Shown here piece after piece: positions 25,097 to 34,634 of a stretch of 64,000 nt of DNA. Below the pieces are notes generated by a model. The model did no database searches and was not told where the DNA came from. It saw nothing but the letters and a program-made list of their open reading frames with translations. Both the position numbers and the translations under genes were made by a program. This DNA comes from Bacteroidota bacterium (GTDB taxonomy: Bacteria > Bacteroidota > Bacteroidia > Flavobacteriales_D > Crocinitomicaceae), in the NCBI GenBank assembly GCA_030148165.1, contig JASBTZ010000008.1, forward strand, positions 124,001-188,000, given 5' to 3'. How positions within the stretch are numbered: the first letter of the stretch is position 1; each line of letters begins with the position of its first letter.

Positions 25097-27793
25097 ATGG
25101 CAGAGGATAACGAGGATTTGGAGGGAAATGAATTAGGCAACGATGATTCGAATCAGGCTGATCACACCGATGATAAGATAACACCGGTAGGTGGTCTGTA
25201 TGAGAATTGGTTTCTTGATTATGCTTCCTATGTGATTCTGGAACGAGCTGTTCCTTCTTTGTATGACGGGTTAAAACCGGTGCAGAGACGAATCATGCAT
25301 TCCATGAAAGAGATGGATGATGGCCGTTACAACAAGGTGGCGAATATCATCGGTAATACCATGAAGTATCACCCACACGGAGATGCTTCCATTGGAGATG
25401 CCTTGGTTCAGCTAGGTCAGAAAGATATTCTCGTTGATTGCCAGGGAAACTGGGGCAATACATTAACTGGAGATAGTGCAGCAGCTCCGCGATATATCGA
25501 GGCAAGATTATCAAAATTCGCCGCGGAAGTTGTCTTTAACGCCAAAACAACCAATTGGTTAAAGAGCTATGATGGTCGAAATAACGAACCGGAACAGCTG
25601 CCCGTTAAGTTCCCACTGCTTTTAGCTCAGGGTGCAGAGGGTATTGCGGTTGGAATGGCTTGTAAAATTCTACCTCATAACTTTAACGAATTGATCGATC
25701 AGTCGATTAATCATCTTAGAGGTAAAAAGGTGACATTATATCCTGATTTCCCGAATGGCGGAATGATCGATGTTTCCAATTATAACGATGGTCTGCGAGG
25801 AGGCAAGGTACGTGTAAGGGCAAAGATCCGAAAGGAGGACAAGAAGACGCTTGTGATACACGAGGTTCCCTATGGCACAACAACTTCATTGATCGAATCG
25901 ATCCTTAAAGCCAACGATAAAGGAAAGATCAAGATTAAAAAGATCGAAGACAATACGGCTGCTGATGCTGAAGTGATTGTTCATTTGGCAACAGGAGTTT
26001 CTCCGGATAAAACGGTAGATGCCCTATATGCCTTCACGGATTGCGAAGTTTCTATTTCACCTAACGCTTCTGTTATTGATGGGGATACGCCTCGATTTAT
26101 GGGGGTGACGGAAATCCTCAAGGTGAACACGGACAACACCTTAGAGTTACTTAAAAGGGAGCTCGAGATTCGATTGGATGAATTGGAACGTCAGTGGCAT
26201 TTCTCAACACTTGAAAAGATCTTTATCAACGAGGAAATGTACATCGACTTTAAGCTGTATTCAGATAAAGCAACGCTTTATGAATACTTATATAAAGCAT
26301 TTAAGCCATTCCAGAAAAAGTTGATCCGCGAGATTACTGATGAAGACCTGCACAAGCTCACGCAGATACCGATGATCCGAATCACACGCTTTGATGCAGA
26401 TAAGGCAGATGATAATATTGCTAAGATCGAAGGAGAAATTGCGGAGGTAAAGGAGAAGCTTGCGAATCTCATTGAATATGCGATCGATTACTTCAAGGAA
26501 TTAAAGAAAAAATATGGCGGTGAACGCGATCGTAAGTGTGAGATTAAAACATTCGATTCCATTGCTGCCAAAAAAGTGATCATTGCGAACAGAAAATTGT
26601 TTGTCGATTACGATGAAGGATTTATCGGATACAATCTCCGCAAAGCAGAACATGTTGCCGATTGTTCTGAAATAGATGACGTTATCATTTTCTTCAACAC
26701 CGGTAAGATGATGGTGACGAAGGTGGCTGATAAGAAGTTTGTCGGTAAAGGAATTATGTACGCAAATGTTTGGAAACGCGGAGACAAGCGTACGGTTTAT
26801 CATATGCTTTATCAGGATGGCAAAGGTGGTCCTACGATGATGAAACGTTTCAATGTGAAATCCATTACCCGTGATACGGAGTACGATCTAACAAAAGGAT
26901 CAAAAGGATCCAAGGTTCTTTACTTCAGTGTCCATCCGAATGGAGAGCGAGAGGTCATTACCATTGTTCTTAGGGCCAGACCGCACTTGAAGCGTCTGAA
27001 GTGGGATATCGACATGGGAGAGCAATTGATCAAAGGCCGTAGTGCTGTAGGAAACAGAGTAACGAAAGAGATCGTATCAAAAGTTATTCAGAAGGAAGTG
27101 GGAGGTTCTACTCTTGCCGCAAGAAAGATTTGGTATGATGATGTTGTGCATAGACTCAACGATGAAGGGCGTGGTAAATTCCTTGGTGCCTTTAAAGGAG
27201 ATGATAAGATTTTGACCATCTATCGAAATGGTGAATATCGTTTATCTCCATTTGATCTTGCGACTCACTTTGATGAAGATATGATCCACATTGAGAAATG
27301 GAATCCGGATCATGCGATAACAGCAGTTTATTTTGATGGTGAAAAAGAACTGCACTATGGTAAAAGATTCTTATGTGAGATCACAACTGATAAGCGAATT
27401 CCTTTTATCACCGAATCAGAAGGCTCACATTTGGACCTGGTGTCGACAGCATACAAACCTAAGATTCGCGTGGTTTATAACAAGCAGCTGAAAGCAACTA
27501 AAAATCTACCGGATACCGTGATAGAAATGGAGGATTTCATTGATATTAAAGGGATGAAGGCACAAGGTAATCAGATCACGAAGCTTAAGGTGAAAGAAAT
27601 CGTTGTCGATGAACCGGAAGATGGCTTTGAACCATGGCCTGATGAAGTTCAGGAGGAAGAACCAGATAATGAGACCGAAGAAAATGACGAAGGGGGTGCT
27701 GAAAAAAAGGATAATGGCTCCGGTGATGAGGAGTCAGTAACGATCGAGTGGGAAATCAATACAGATGATGACGGTCAATCCAAACTATTTTAA
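25097..27793 (+). CDS. parC: DNA topoisomerase IV subunit A
   Basis: An 898-residue DNA-cleaving subunit. Start region YASYVILERAVPSLYDGLKPVQRR, the quinolone-region motif KYHPHGDASIGDALVQLGQ, and the active-site Tyr in AAPRYIEARLSKFA are clear. The C-terminal part carries beta-pinwheel-like blades, ending in a highly acidic tail (from about 840, EEEPDNETEENDEGG). Ala occupies the position equivalent to E. coli GyrA Ser83, and Asp the position of Asp87. It is coupled to parE by a single-base gap. Confidence 0.93.
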   Translation: MAEDNEDLEGNELGNDDSNQADHTDDKITPVGGLYENWFLDYASYVILERAVPSLYDGLKPVQRRIMHSMKEMDDGRYNKVANIIGNTMKYHPHGDASIGDALVQLGQKDILVDCQGNWGNTLTGDSAAAPRYIEARLSKFAAEVVFNAKTTNWLKSYDGRNNEPEQLPVKFPLLLAQGAEGIAVGMACKILPHNFNELIDQSINHLRGKKVTLYPDFPNGGMIDVSNYNDGLRGGKVRVRAKIRKEDKKTLVIHEVPYGTTTSLIESILKANDKGKIKIKKIEDNTAADAEVIVHLATGVSPDKTVDALYAFTDCEVSISPNASVIDGDTPRFMGVTEILKVNTDNTLELLKRELEIRLDELERQWHFSTLEKIFINEEMYIDFKLYSDKATLYEYLYKAFKPFQKKLIREITDEDLHKLTQIPMIRITRFDADKADDNIAKIEGEIAEVKEKLANLIEYAIDYFKELKKKYGGERDRKCEIKTFDSIAAKKVIIANRKLFVDYDEGFIGYNLRKAEHVADCSEIDDVIIFFNTGKMMVTKVADKKFVGKGIMYANVWKRGDKRTVYHMLYQDGKGGPTMMKRFNVKSITRDTEYDLTKGSKGSKVLYFSVHPNGEREVITIVLRARPHLKRLKWDIDMGEQLIKGRSAVGNRVTKEIVSKVIQKEVGGSTLAARKIWYDDVVHRLNDEGRGKFLGAFKGDDKILTIYRNGEYRLSPFDLATHFDEDMIHIEKWNPDHAITAVYFDGEKELHYGKRFLCEITTDKRIPFITESEGSHLDLVSTAYKPKIRVVYNKQLKATKNLPDTVIEMEDFIDIKGMKAQGNQITKLKVKEIVVDEPEDGFEPWPDEVQEEEPDNETEENDEGGAEKKDNGSGDEESVTIEWEINTDDDGQSKLF

Positions 27794-27851
27794 AGTCCCG
27801 TTACCATTTCTTTCTGTCAGCTGATTCCATAGATTTTCCTAATTAATTGAA

Positions 27852-27859
27852 TATCTTTG
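27852..27859 (+). promoter_or_regulatory. Bacteroidota -7 element (TATCTTTG)
   Basis: TATCTTTG in the 116-base gap before the ornithine aminotransferase gene; it predicts a leader of about 45 bases to ATG 27910, or about 75 to the alternative ATG at 27940. Confidence 0.5.
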
Positions 27860-27909
27860 TTTCGGATGATTTCTCTCCGTGAATGAGGAAAGGATAAGCG
27901 TTCTCCGAG

Positions 27910-29184
27910 ATGAACGTATTATTTCAAAAATTACACGGTATGAACGAAACTATGGAAAAATTATCGTCAAAAGACCTGATGAATTTGGAGGACCGTTATG
28001 GAGCTCATAACTATCATCCTCTGGGAGTTGTTATCGCACGTGGTGAAGGCGTGCACGTTTGGGACGTGGAAGGAAAGAAATATTACGATTTCCTTTCAGC
28101 GTATTCAGCAGTTAACCAGGGACATTGTCACCCGAGAATTGTTGAAGCCATGATTGATCAGGCAAAGACTTTAACGCTCACTTCAAGAGCTTTTTATAAT
28201 GATGCTCTCGGTCCTTATGAAAAATATGTAACAGAATACTTCAACTACGATAAGGTCCTACCTATGAATACAGGGGCAGAAGCAGTTGAGACGGCTATTA
28301 AACTATGCCGTAAATGGGGTTATGAAAAGAAGGGAGTAGATGAAAACGAGGCAAAAATAGTGGTATGTGAGAATAACTTTCACGGAAGAACAACGACTAT
28401 TATTTCATTTTCAAATGACCCGGATGCGAATAAGAATTTTGGCCCTTATACACCTGGTTTTATTAGAATTCCATATGATGATATTGACTCATTGGCTAAC
28501 GCTTTAAATGATGATAATGTCGTTGGGTTTTTAGTAGAGCCTATTCAAGGTGAAGCCGGTGTATTTGTTCCTTCAGAAGGCTATTTATCGAAAGCAAAGG
28601 AGCTTTGTGAAGCTGCAAATGTGCTGTTTATAGCTGATGAAGTACAAACTGGAATTGCGAGAACAGGAAAGTTATTAGCTGTAGAACACGAAAATGTTAA
28701 ACCGGATATATTAATATTAGGGAAGGCACTTTCTGGTGGTGCGTATCCTGTTTCAGCGGTATTGGCAAATGATGATATTATGTTGGTTATTAAGCCCGGA
28801 CAACATGGTTCCACATTTGGAGGTAATCCCGTTGCTGCGAAGGTAGCTATAGCTGCCCTGGAAGTTGTTCGTGATGAGGAACTTGCTGAAAATGCGGAGC
28901 GTTTGGGACAGCTTTTCAGAGCGGAAATGCAAAAGATAATTGATCAAACGGACCTGGTGGTAAAAGTAAGAGGTAAAGGGCTGTTGAATGCAATTATTGT
29001 TAATGATACGCCTGATAGTGATACGGCCTGGAATCTATGTTTGGCATTAAAACAGAATGGACTTTTAGCCAAGCCAACACATGGGAATATTATTCGCTTT
29101 GCACCTCCATTGGTAATGAATGAGGAGCAATTATTGGATTGTGTTGATATCATTCGTCGCACTATTAGTGAATTCAAAAAATAA
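27910..29184 (+). CDS. rocD: Ornithine--oxo-acid aminotransferase
   Basis: A 424-residue class III PLP aminotransferase converting ornithine and 2-oxoglutarate to glutamate semialdehyde and glutamate. Motifs: [65 protein letters not shown] and the PLP lysine in [17 protein letters not shown], then GSTFGGNP. These match ornithine aminotransferase more closely than other class III enzymes. The start could be ATG 27910 or 27940; the second removes ten residues without touching motifs. It ends at a strong terminator. Confidence 0.92.
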   Translation: MNVLFQKLHGMNETMEKLSSKDLMNLEDRYGAHNYHPLGVVIARGEGVHVWDVEGKKYYDFLSAYSAVNQGHCHPRIVEAMIDQAKTLTLTSRAFYNDALGPYEKYVTEYFNYDKVLPMNTGAEAVETAIKLCRKWGYEKKGVDENEAKIVVCENNFHGRTTTIISFSNDPDANKNFGPYTPGFIRIPYDDIDSLANALNDDNVVGFLVEPIQGEAGVFVPSEGYLSKAKELCEAANVLFIADEVQTGIARTGKLLAVEHENVKPDILILGKALSGGAYPVSAVLANDDIMLVIKPGQHGSTFGGNPVAAKVAIAALEVVRDEELAENAERLGQLFRAEMQKIIDQTDLVVKVRGKGLLNAIIVNDTPDSDTAWNLCLALKQNGLLAKPTHGNIIRFAPPLVMNEEQLLDCVDIIRRTISEFKK

Positions 29185-29191
29185 CGCAATT

Positions 29192-29219
29192 CCTCCCGTC
29201 TCAGGCGGGAGGTTTTTTC
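29192..29219 (+). terminator. Intrinsic terminator after rocD
   Basis: Seven-base GC-rich stem CCTCCCG / CGGGAGG with a 7-base loop, followed by six T. It ends immediately before the GTG start of the histidine kinase. Confidence 0.85.
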
Positions 29220-29222
29220 TTT

Positions 29223-30641
29223 GTGAAACCCAATATTGAAAATAGGATTCGACAGTTGGAAAATGAACTTCGCGAGCTTAAATCACAGGCAAATGCGAAT
29301 GCTCAGGATCCCACAACAGTAATTGTTCCGGATGAGATTAGCGAATTGTTTGGCACAATCGAAGTGATGATTCGTGAATACTTTAATGATGTGAATTTTG
29401 ATCCTAATTCGGGAGAGATTACCATTCACGGTCAACGCTATGTATTATTCAGGTCGGATTCATTGAGTTATGAGTTTTTAGATCTGATTAAAGAGCGCTA
29501 TTCAAATCGACCTGAACAAGAAGCGATCAGTATTGGAAATAATTTCTTGTATGATAATGCCAAAGTAATCGGTAAGAAAGATGCCATTGCATTTCACAAG
29601 AGCCTGGGATTGGCTGAGCCGATTGAAAAATTATCTGCCGGACCCATCCATTTTGCATTTACAGGTTGGGCGAATGTGGAGATATTTGAAGACAGTAGAC
29701 CCACACCGGATGATAACTACTTCTTATCCTTTCAGCATCACAATTCCTTTGAGGCACAGTCCTGGATAAAAGCTGGCAAGAAATCAAATATTCCGGTTTG
29801 CACCATGAATTGTGGTTATTCAGCTGGGTGGTGTGAAGAGAGCTTTAGTTTGGCGTTAACAACGGTGGAAATAACCTGCGAAGCAAAAGGAGATGACGCA
29901 TGCACCTTCATCATGGCTCCATCGGATAAAATTGAGCAATACGTTGGGGAGCGAGTTGATTTGTCAGAAGTTGAACAATTTGAAATCCCCGTCTTCTTTA
30001 AACGAAAGAATATCGAGGAGCAGCTGAGGGAATCGCTTGATCAGAAAGAAATGCTGATACGCGAGATTCATCACCGGGTAAAAAATAATCTGCAGGTCAT
30101 TAGTAGTCTTCTACGGCTCCAGATGGATACTATTGATAATAAGAAGTTCAAAGAAGAATTTGAGGCAAGCATCAATCGGGTTAACACAATGGCCGTAGTA
30201 CATGAGTTAATGTATCAGCGCGAAGATTTCGATAAGGTTAATTTGAGTTCGTATCTAAATGAATTAACGAAGTCATTGGTTCAGCTCTATGCACTTAACA
30301 ACGAAGTTAAAATCGATATAGACGTGGAGGTAGATGATGTTGAGGTGAACCTGGAACAATCAATTCCACTATCACTCGTCATAAACGAAATTACATGTAA
30401 TTCGTTCAAACATGCATTAAGAGAAGGGCAAGGTGCGTTCTATTTGCGGCTGGATCAACAGGATGATACGTACTTGCTGACCATTGGAGATACAGGTCCA
30501 GGTATTAGTGATCAGAAAGGAAGCAATGGATTAGGACTCGCATTGATCAATATACTTTGTGAGCAGTTGAATGCAGAACTAAAAGTAAATAATTCCGAAG
30601 AGGGATTGGAATATCAGATATGCTTTGAATTAGAGGATTAA
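29223..30641 (+). CDS. Sensor histidine kinase with N-terminal V4R-type domain (HisKA_2)
   Basis: A 472-residue cytoplasmic kinase. N-terminal coiled coil (1-20), then a region (about 60-255) resembling XylR_N plus 4-vinyl-reductase ligand-binding domains (AISIGNNFLYDNAKVIG ... CGYSAGWCEESFSLALTTVEITCEAKGDDACTFIMAP). A HisKA_2 dimerisation helix follows with the phospho-His in IREIHHRVKNNLQVISSLL (~283), then HATPase_c motifs NEITCNSFKHAL and GDTGPGISDQKGSNGLGLALI. There is no membrane segment, so it senses a cytoplasmic small molecule. The Cys residues in CGYSAGWC and CEAKGDDAC suggest a metal or redox element. GTG start; no response regulator gene is adjacent. Confidence 0.85.
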   Translation: MKPNIENRIRQLENELRELKSQANANAQDPTTVIVPDEISELFGTIEVMIREYFNDVNFDPNSGEITIHGQRYVLFRSDSLSYEFLDLIKERYSNRPEQEAISIGNNFLYDNAKVIGKKDAIAFHKSLGLAEPIEKLSAGPIHFAFTGWANVEIFEDSRPTPDDNYFLSFQHHNSFEAQSWIKAGKKSNIPVCTMNCGYSAGWCEESFSLALTTVEITCEAKGDDACTFIMAPSDKIEQYVGERVDLSEVEQFEIPVFFKRKNIEEQLRESLDQKEMLIREIHHRVKNNLQVISSLLRLQMDTIDNKKFKEEFEASINRVNTMAVVHELMYQREDFDKVNLSSYLNELTKSLVQLYALNNEVKIDIDVEVDDVEVNLEQSIPLSLVINEITCNSFKHALREGQGAFYLRLDQQDDTYLLTIGDTGPGISDQKGSNGLGLALINILCEQLNAELKVNNSEEGLEYQICFELED

Positions 30642-30654
30642 GTCTTGTACTTAG

Positions 30655-30662
30655 TATATTTG
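30655..30662 (+). promoter_or_regulatory. Bacteroidota -7 element (TATATTTG)
   Basis: TATATTTG 23 bases before the GTG start of the phosphohexomutase gene. It serves the phosphohexomutase-aroC pair. Confidence 0.6.
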
Positions 30663-30685
30663 CAAACAAAAAAATCAATTAAGAA

Positions 30686-32083
30686 GTGGCGAACAAAATC
30701 AAATTTGGAACAGACGGCTGGAGAGCGATTATAGCTGAAGAATTTACGGTTGACAATGTGGCAAGAGTGTCTTTGGCAACTGCAAAATGGGTTAAAGAGA
30801 ATTACGAGGATCCAAAGATTGTTATCGGTCATGATTGTCGCTTTGGAGGAGAACTATTTGTGGAAACCGCTGTCAAGGTATTTGTAAGCGAAGGAATAGC
30901 AGTAAAGATGGCAGTTGGATTTGTTTCAACACCAATGGTGTCTTTGGCTGCAGTTGAGTTGAAATGTTCGATCGGGGTCGTTATCACCGCAAGTCATAAT
31001 CCACCATCTTACAATGGCTTTAAGTTAAAATCGGAGCACGGCGGACCATTGTCTCCGGAGAAAGTTCAGGAAATTGAAGACATCATTCCTGACGAACACG
31101 GTTTAGACTTGAGTCAACTCAAATTAGATTCCGATCTCGTTGCAGTGGTGGATCTTGAAACCATGTATGTGGAGCATGCTAAAAACAACTTCGATCTAAA
31201 AGCAATTGAAGATTCAGGTCTTATCTTGGCTTATGATGCCATGTATGGAGCCGGTCAGAGTGCACTCAGAAGACTTCTTCCAAACACTAAGTTGTTGCAT
31301 TGTGAGTACAATCCTTCATTTATGGGGCAGGCACCTGAGCCAATCGCAAAAAATCTAAAGGAGTTAGAAGCCTTCATAAAGAAAGAAGGAAACATTGATT
31401 GTGCTCTGGCGACGGATGGCGATGCTGATCGAATTGGCTTATACAACAGTAAAGGTGAATTCATCGATTCTCATCATATTATTTTACTTCTGATACATTA
31501 CCTCGCGAAATACAAAGGTCAGAGAGGTAAGGTCGCAACGGCTTTTAGTACGACACCGAGAGTAGGGAAAATGGCCGAGCATTACGGGTTAGATTCTGAA
31601 GTGGTAAAGATCGGATTTAAATATATAGCAGGATTAATGGTCGATGAAGACGTTCTTGTTGGAGGAGAGGAATCTGGTGGTATAGCCGTAAAAGGACATA
31701 TACCGGAGCGAGATGGAATCTGGATGGGATTAATCATTTGGGAATTCATGGCGAAGTCAGGTAAGTCACTGGACGATCTGATAAATGAAGTATATGAAAT
31801 CGTGGGGCCATTCAAATTCGAGCGAAATGACCTCCATATTACGGAAGACCTGAAAGAGAAGATAATAGAGAATTGTAAGAATGACGCTTATAAAAACTTC
31901 GGAAGGTATCATGTTCAAGAAGTAGGAACGATCGATGGTTACAAATACTTCTTCGATGAAAATAGATGGGTGATGATTAGACCATCCGGTACAGAACCAG
32001 TGCTACGAACGTATGCCGAAGCGCCAACCATGGATGAGGTAAGGGAGATCCTAAGAATTACCGAAGAAACAATTTGCCAATAG
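30686..32083 (+). CDS. Phosphoglucomutase/phosphomannomutase-family enzyme
   Basis: A 465-residue alpha-D-phosphohexomutase. FGTDGWRAIIAEEFT at the N-terminus, the phosphoserine loop VVITASHNPPSYNGFK, the metal loop ATDGDADRIGLY, the sugar-binding GGEESGGIAV and the phosphate-binding RPSGTEPVLRTYAEAP are all present, so it should be active. It moves phosphate between C1 and C6 of a hexose or glucosamine phosphate. Whether the substrate is glucose, mannose or glucosamine phosphate is not settled by sequence. GTG start; the aroC ATG follows the stop directly. Confidence 0.92.
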   Translation: MANKIKFGTDGWRAIIAEEFTVDNVARVSLATAKWVKENYEDPKIVIGHDCRFGGELFVETAVKVFVSEGIAVKMAVGFVSTPMVSLAAVELKCSIGVVITASHNPPSYNGFKLKSEHGGPLSPEKVQEIEDIIPDEHGLDLSQLKLDSDLVAVVDLETMYVEHAKNNFDLKAIEDSGLILAYDAMYGAGQSALRRLLPNTKLLHCEYNPSFMGQAPEPIAKNLKELEAFIKKEGNIDCALATDGDADRIGLYNSKGEFIDSHHIILLLIHYLAKYKGQRGKVATAFSTTPRVGKMAEHYGLDSEVVKIGFKYIAGLMVDEDVLVGGEESGGIAVKGHIPERDGIWMGLIIWEFMAKSGKSLDDLINEVYEIVGPFKFERNDLHITEDLKEKIIENCKNDAYKNFGRYHVQEVGTIDGYKYFFDENRWVMIRPSGTEPVLRTYAEAPTMDEVREILRITEETICQ

Positions 32084-33142
32084 ATGAGTTCAACCATTGG
32101 TCATATCTTTCAATTGACGACATTTGGAGAGTCGCATGGCAAAGCTATAGGTGGAATTATCGAGGGGTGTCCTTCGGGAATTGAACTGGATCTGAACGCA
32201 ATTCAACTCGAACTTGACAGAAGAAAACCGGGTCAGTCCGACATTACTACACCTCGAAAGGAATCAGACCAGGTTGAGTTTTTATCGGGATTGATTGATG
32301 GGACAACAACTGGAGCACCGATTGGGTTTACTATCCCAAATACAAATACAAAATCAGAAGACTACGATCATTTGAAGGATACATTTCGTCCTTCACATGC
32401 GGATTATTCTTACGACAAGAAGTATGGAGTTCGTGATCATAGAGGAGGAGGAAGAGCAAGCGCGAGAGAAACAGCCAATTGGGTTGTAGCAGGGGCGATC
32501 GCTAAACAAATTCTAGGTAAGAAGAACGTTAAGATCACCGCTTATGTAGATCAGGTCGGGTCTATTAAATTAGAGGGTGATATCGATTTTGAAGTAATTG
32601 ATAAAAACGAAGTTCGAACCGCAAACCTGGAAGTGGCAACTAGAATGAATGACCTGATTGATACGATACGGGATGAAGGTAATACGATCGGCGGAAGCAT
32701 TGCCTGTAATATCATTGGAGTTCCAGCCGGATTGGGCGAACCTGTTTTTGCTAAGCTGTCCGCATCGCTGGGTAAAGCAATGCTGTCGATCAATGCTGTA
32801 AAAGGATTTGAAATTGGATCGGGATTTTCAGCGGTGGCAATGAAAGGATCAGAACACAATGATCTCTTTAATGAGGACTTCTCTACAAAATCAAACCACT
32901 CAGGAGGTATACAGGGAGGAATCTCGAATGGTATGCCCATTAACTTTCGCGTAGCTTTCAAACCGGTTTCGACGGTCATGCAACATCAACCTAGCGTAGA
33001 TAGTGATGGAGCCGAGATCACATTGGAAGGAAAGGGTAGACATGACCCATGCGTTGTTCCACGTGCCGTAGCTATAGTTGAAGCCTTAAGCGCAATCGTT
33101 CTTTTGGATGCTTACCTGACAGCTAAGACAAACACTATTTAG
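32084..33142 (+). CDS. aroC: Chorismate synthase
   Basis: A 352-residue FMN-dependent enzyme forming chorismate from EPSP, the last common step of aromatic amino acid synthesis. Signatures: [54 protein letters not shown] and the C-terminal [15 protein letters not shown]. Length is normal. It starts immediately after the stop of the mutase gene. Its last 8 bases overlap the convergent lipoprotein gene. Confidence 0.97.
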   Translation: MSSTIGHIFQLTTFGESHGKAIGGIIEGCPSGIELDLNAIQLELDRRKPGQSDITTPRKESDQVEFLSGLIDGTTTGAPIGFTIPNTNTKSEDYDHLKDTFRPSHADYSYDKKYGVRDHRGGGRASARETANWVVAGAIAKQILGKKNVKITAYVDQVGSIKLEGDIDFEVIDKNEVRTANLEVATRMNDLIDTIRDEGNTIGGSIACNIIGVPAGLGEPVFAKLSASLGKAMLSINAVKGFEIGSGFSAVAMKGSEHNDLFNEDFSTKSNHSGGIQGGISNGMPINFRVAFKPVSTVMQHQPSVDSDGAEITLEGKGRHDPCVVPRAVAIVEALSAIVLLDAYLTAKTNTI

Positions 33143-33530
33143 ACTCGTCTTTTAAACCATGGTCTAAATAAACCTTTCGACCACCTTTCGAAAGAATCAA
33201 CTCATCGCGAGATATTTCTTCAATGACATAGGTTCCGTCATCCGAAAGTTCGGTCTCTGACGTTATCGTAATTGAACGATCTTTTTTATTAAACTCCCAT
33301 CTGCCTTTTTTGTTAGGTTCTTCACCGATGCGTCCACCCGTCATGGTGTTGTCTTCATTCAATTGAATATACTTGTTTCGCTTTTCCTTAGGATATCCTT
33401 CATGCCCTTCTTCGATCTTATATATTTCCCAGTAACCGATCAATTTTGAACGCATACTCTTACATGCACTGGAACTAAGCGCCAATATCAAAAGCATCAT
33501 GATCGTACTATAGAGTATATTCTTAGTCAT
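33135..33530 (-). CDS. Small lipocalin-like lipoprotein
   Basis: A 131-residue protein with a lipoprotein signal (LALSSSAC, Cys ~23). The mature part reads as a short beta-sheet domain: [46 protein letters not shown], resembling the lipocalin-like (DUF4923/lipocalin_4-type) lipoproteins of Bacteroidota. Function unknown. The gene overlaps the end of aroC by 8 bases on the opposite strand. It has no obvious operon partner. Confidence 0.7.
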   Translation of the reverse strand: MTKNILYSTIMMLLILALSSSACKSMRSKLIGYWEIYKIEEGHEGYPKEKRNKYIQLNEDNTMTGGRIGEEPNKKGRWEFNKKDRSITITSETELSDDGTYVIEEISRDELILSKGGRKVYLDHGLKDESK

Positions 33531-33556
33531 TGTTTCTTTTCTTAGGACTTAACAAG

Positions 33557-33652
33557 TCAATTACACGTTAGACCGATTAACAACAATCCGGCCATAGCAA
33601 TTAAGATAGCAATTTTAAAAGCAGATGATACATCTATTTTGTTCTTGACCAT
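33557..33652 (-). CDS. Possible 31-residue single-span membrane peptide
   Basis: An ATG-to-TGA frame giving a peptide with a charged N-terminus (MVKNKIDVSS) and one hydrophobic helix (AFKIAILIAMAGLLLIGLT). It lies in the gap between two genes, directly upstream of and co-directional with the lipoprotein gene. The shape is typical of small membrane proteins, but no promoter or homologue could be confirmed, so it is weakly supported. Confidence 0.3.
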   Translation of the reverse strand: MVKNKIDVSSAFKIAILIAMAGLLLIGLTCN

Positions 33653-33703
33653 GAGATTTTGTAACCAATTATCAATAAATTGATATACTTTATAAACTTG
33701 CTT

Positions 33704-34579
33704 ATGAAATTATTGGCCACTTCTATAGTCTTGTTTACATCGGGATGGTTTTTTGCACAGGAATCCATCGACTCTATCTATTCAAATGGTATGCTGAACG
33801 GTCATTATGAATCGTTCTATTCGAATGGCATTAAAAAAGCTTCGGGTGATTTCGTTAACAATCAGAGGGTAGGAGAGTGGAAACTTTGGGACTCTACCGG
33901 AGTATTAAGAATGCAACGAACTTACGAGGATAATTTGAATTTTGAGATTGAGTTGGCACTTTCACCGGAGGGAAATCATATTCCAGACTTAGAAGGATAT
34001 ACCCACAAAAATGAACGACCCAAAACAGGATTATTGAAGTTTGATTTTGTGGAAGAAGCGGATGTTGCGATAAGTAAACGCCTCTGGAGAAGAATTGACG
34101 CGAATGATCTTCATAATGACTTGTTCACTATTGTTATGAATGATGTGATAGAACATGATGCGAAAGTTTATCATCCAAGCTACGATGATTTAAGGGAACG
34201 ATTAGCAGATGATTCGGTCGCTATTTTAGAAGATAAACAAGCCGTTGCATACAAGATTAAGGAGGATTGGTTTTACGACAAGAAGAGACACCTTGCTGAA
34301 ATTAGAATGATCGGAGTTTGTCCGGTAGCTGAAATTGACGGCAGGGAAAGAGATTTATTTTGGGTATTCTATCCGCATTTGCGCAAGATATTAATTGATG
34401 AAGGAATCAATGATGATCAACTGGTGTTGAGAAATTTCAAAAGTACGATCATAAAAGAGTCAAATGTGAATGATCGAAGTCTCGCCGACTATGAGGAGGA
34501 CCTTGAAAAAGCAAACAGACGAATAGCCGCAGAGCTTATCGATATGGAACACGATCAATGGTTAAACGAATTGAAATAA
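33704..34579 (+). CDS. GldN/PorN-like protein with N-terminal MORN-type region
   Basis: A 291-residue secreted protein (signal peptide MKLLATSIVLFTSGWFFAQ; ATG 33704 chosen over 33680, which adds 8 unlikely residues). Residues about 25-75 contain MORN-like repeats (YSNGMLNGHYESFYSNGIKK, SGDFVNNQRVGEWKLWD). From ~115 on it follows the GldN/PorN pattern: AISKRLWRRIDANDLHN, AYKIKEDWFYDKKRHLAEIRMIGVCPVAE and DLFWVFYPHLRKIL. GldN forms the periplasmic ring of the type IX secretion system with GldK. The usual neighbours gldKLM are absent, so this is probably a stand-alone paralogue. Its function is inferred only from homology. Confidence 0.75.
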   Translation: MKLLATSIVLFTSGWFFAQESIDSIYSNGMLNGHYESFYSNGIKKASGDFVNNQRVGEWKLWDSTGVLRMQRTYEDNLNFEIELALSPEGNHIPDLEGYTHKNERPKTGLLKFDFVEEADVAISKRLWRRIDANDLHNDLFTIVMNDVIEHDAKVYHPSYDDLRERLADDSVAILEDKQAVAYKIKEDWFYDKKRHLAEIRMIGVCPVAEIDGRERDLFWVFYPHLRKILIDEGINDDQLVLRNFKSTIIKESNVNDRSLADYEEDLEKANRRIAAELIDMEHDQWLNELK

Positions 34580-34584
34580 TGGAC

Positions 34585-34620
34585 ACAAAAAAGGCGGACA
34601 CTTGTCCGCCCTTCAATTTA
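34585..34620. terminator. Bidirectional intrinsic terminator
   Basis: GGCGGACA / TGTCCGCC stem at 34593-34610 (8 bp, tiny loop) flanked by an A-run on the left and a T-rich tract on the right, between convergent genes ending at 34579 and 34635. Confidence 0.8.
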
Positions 34621-34634
34621 TTTACGCTATTGAA

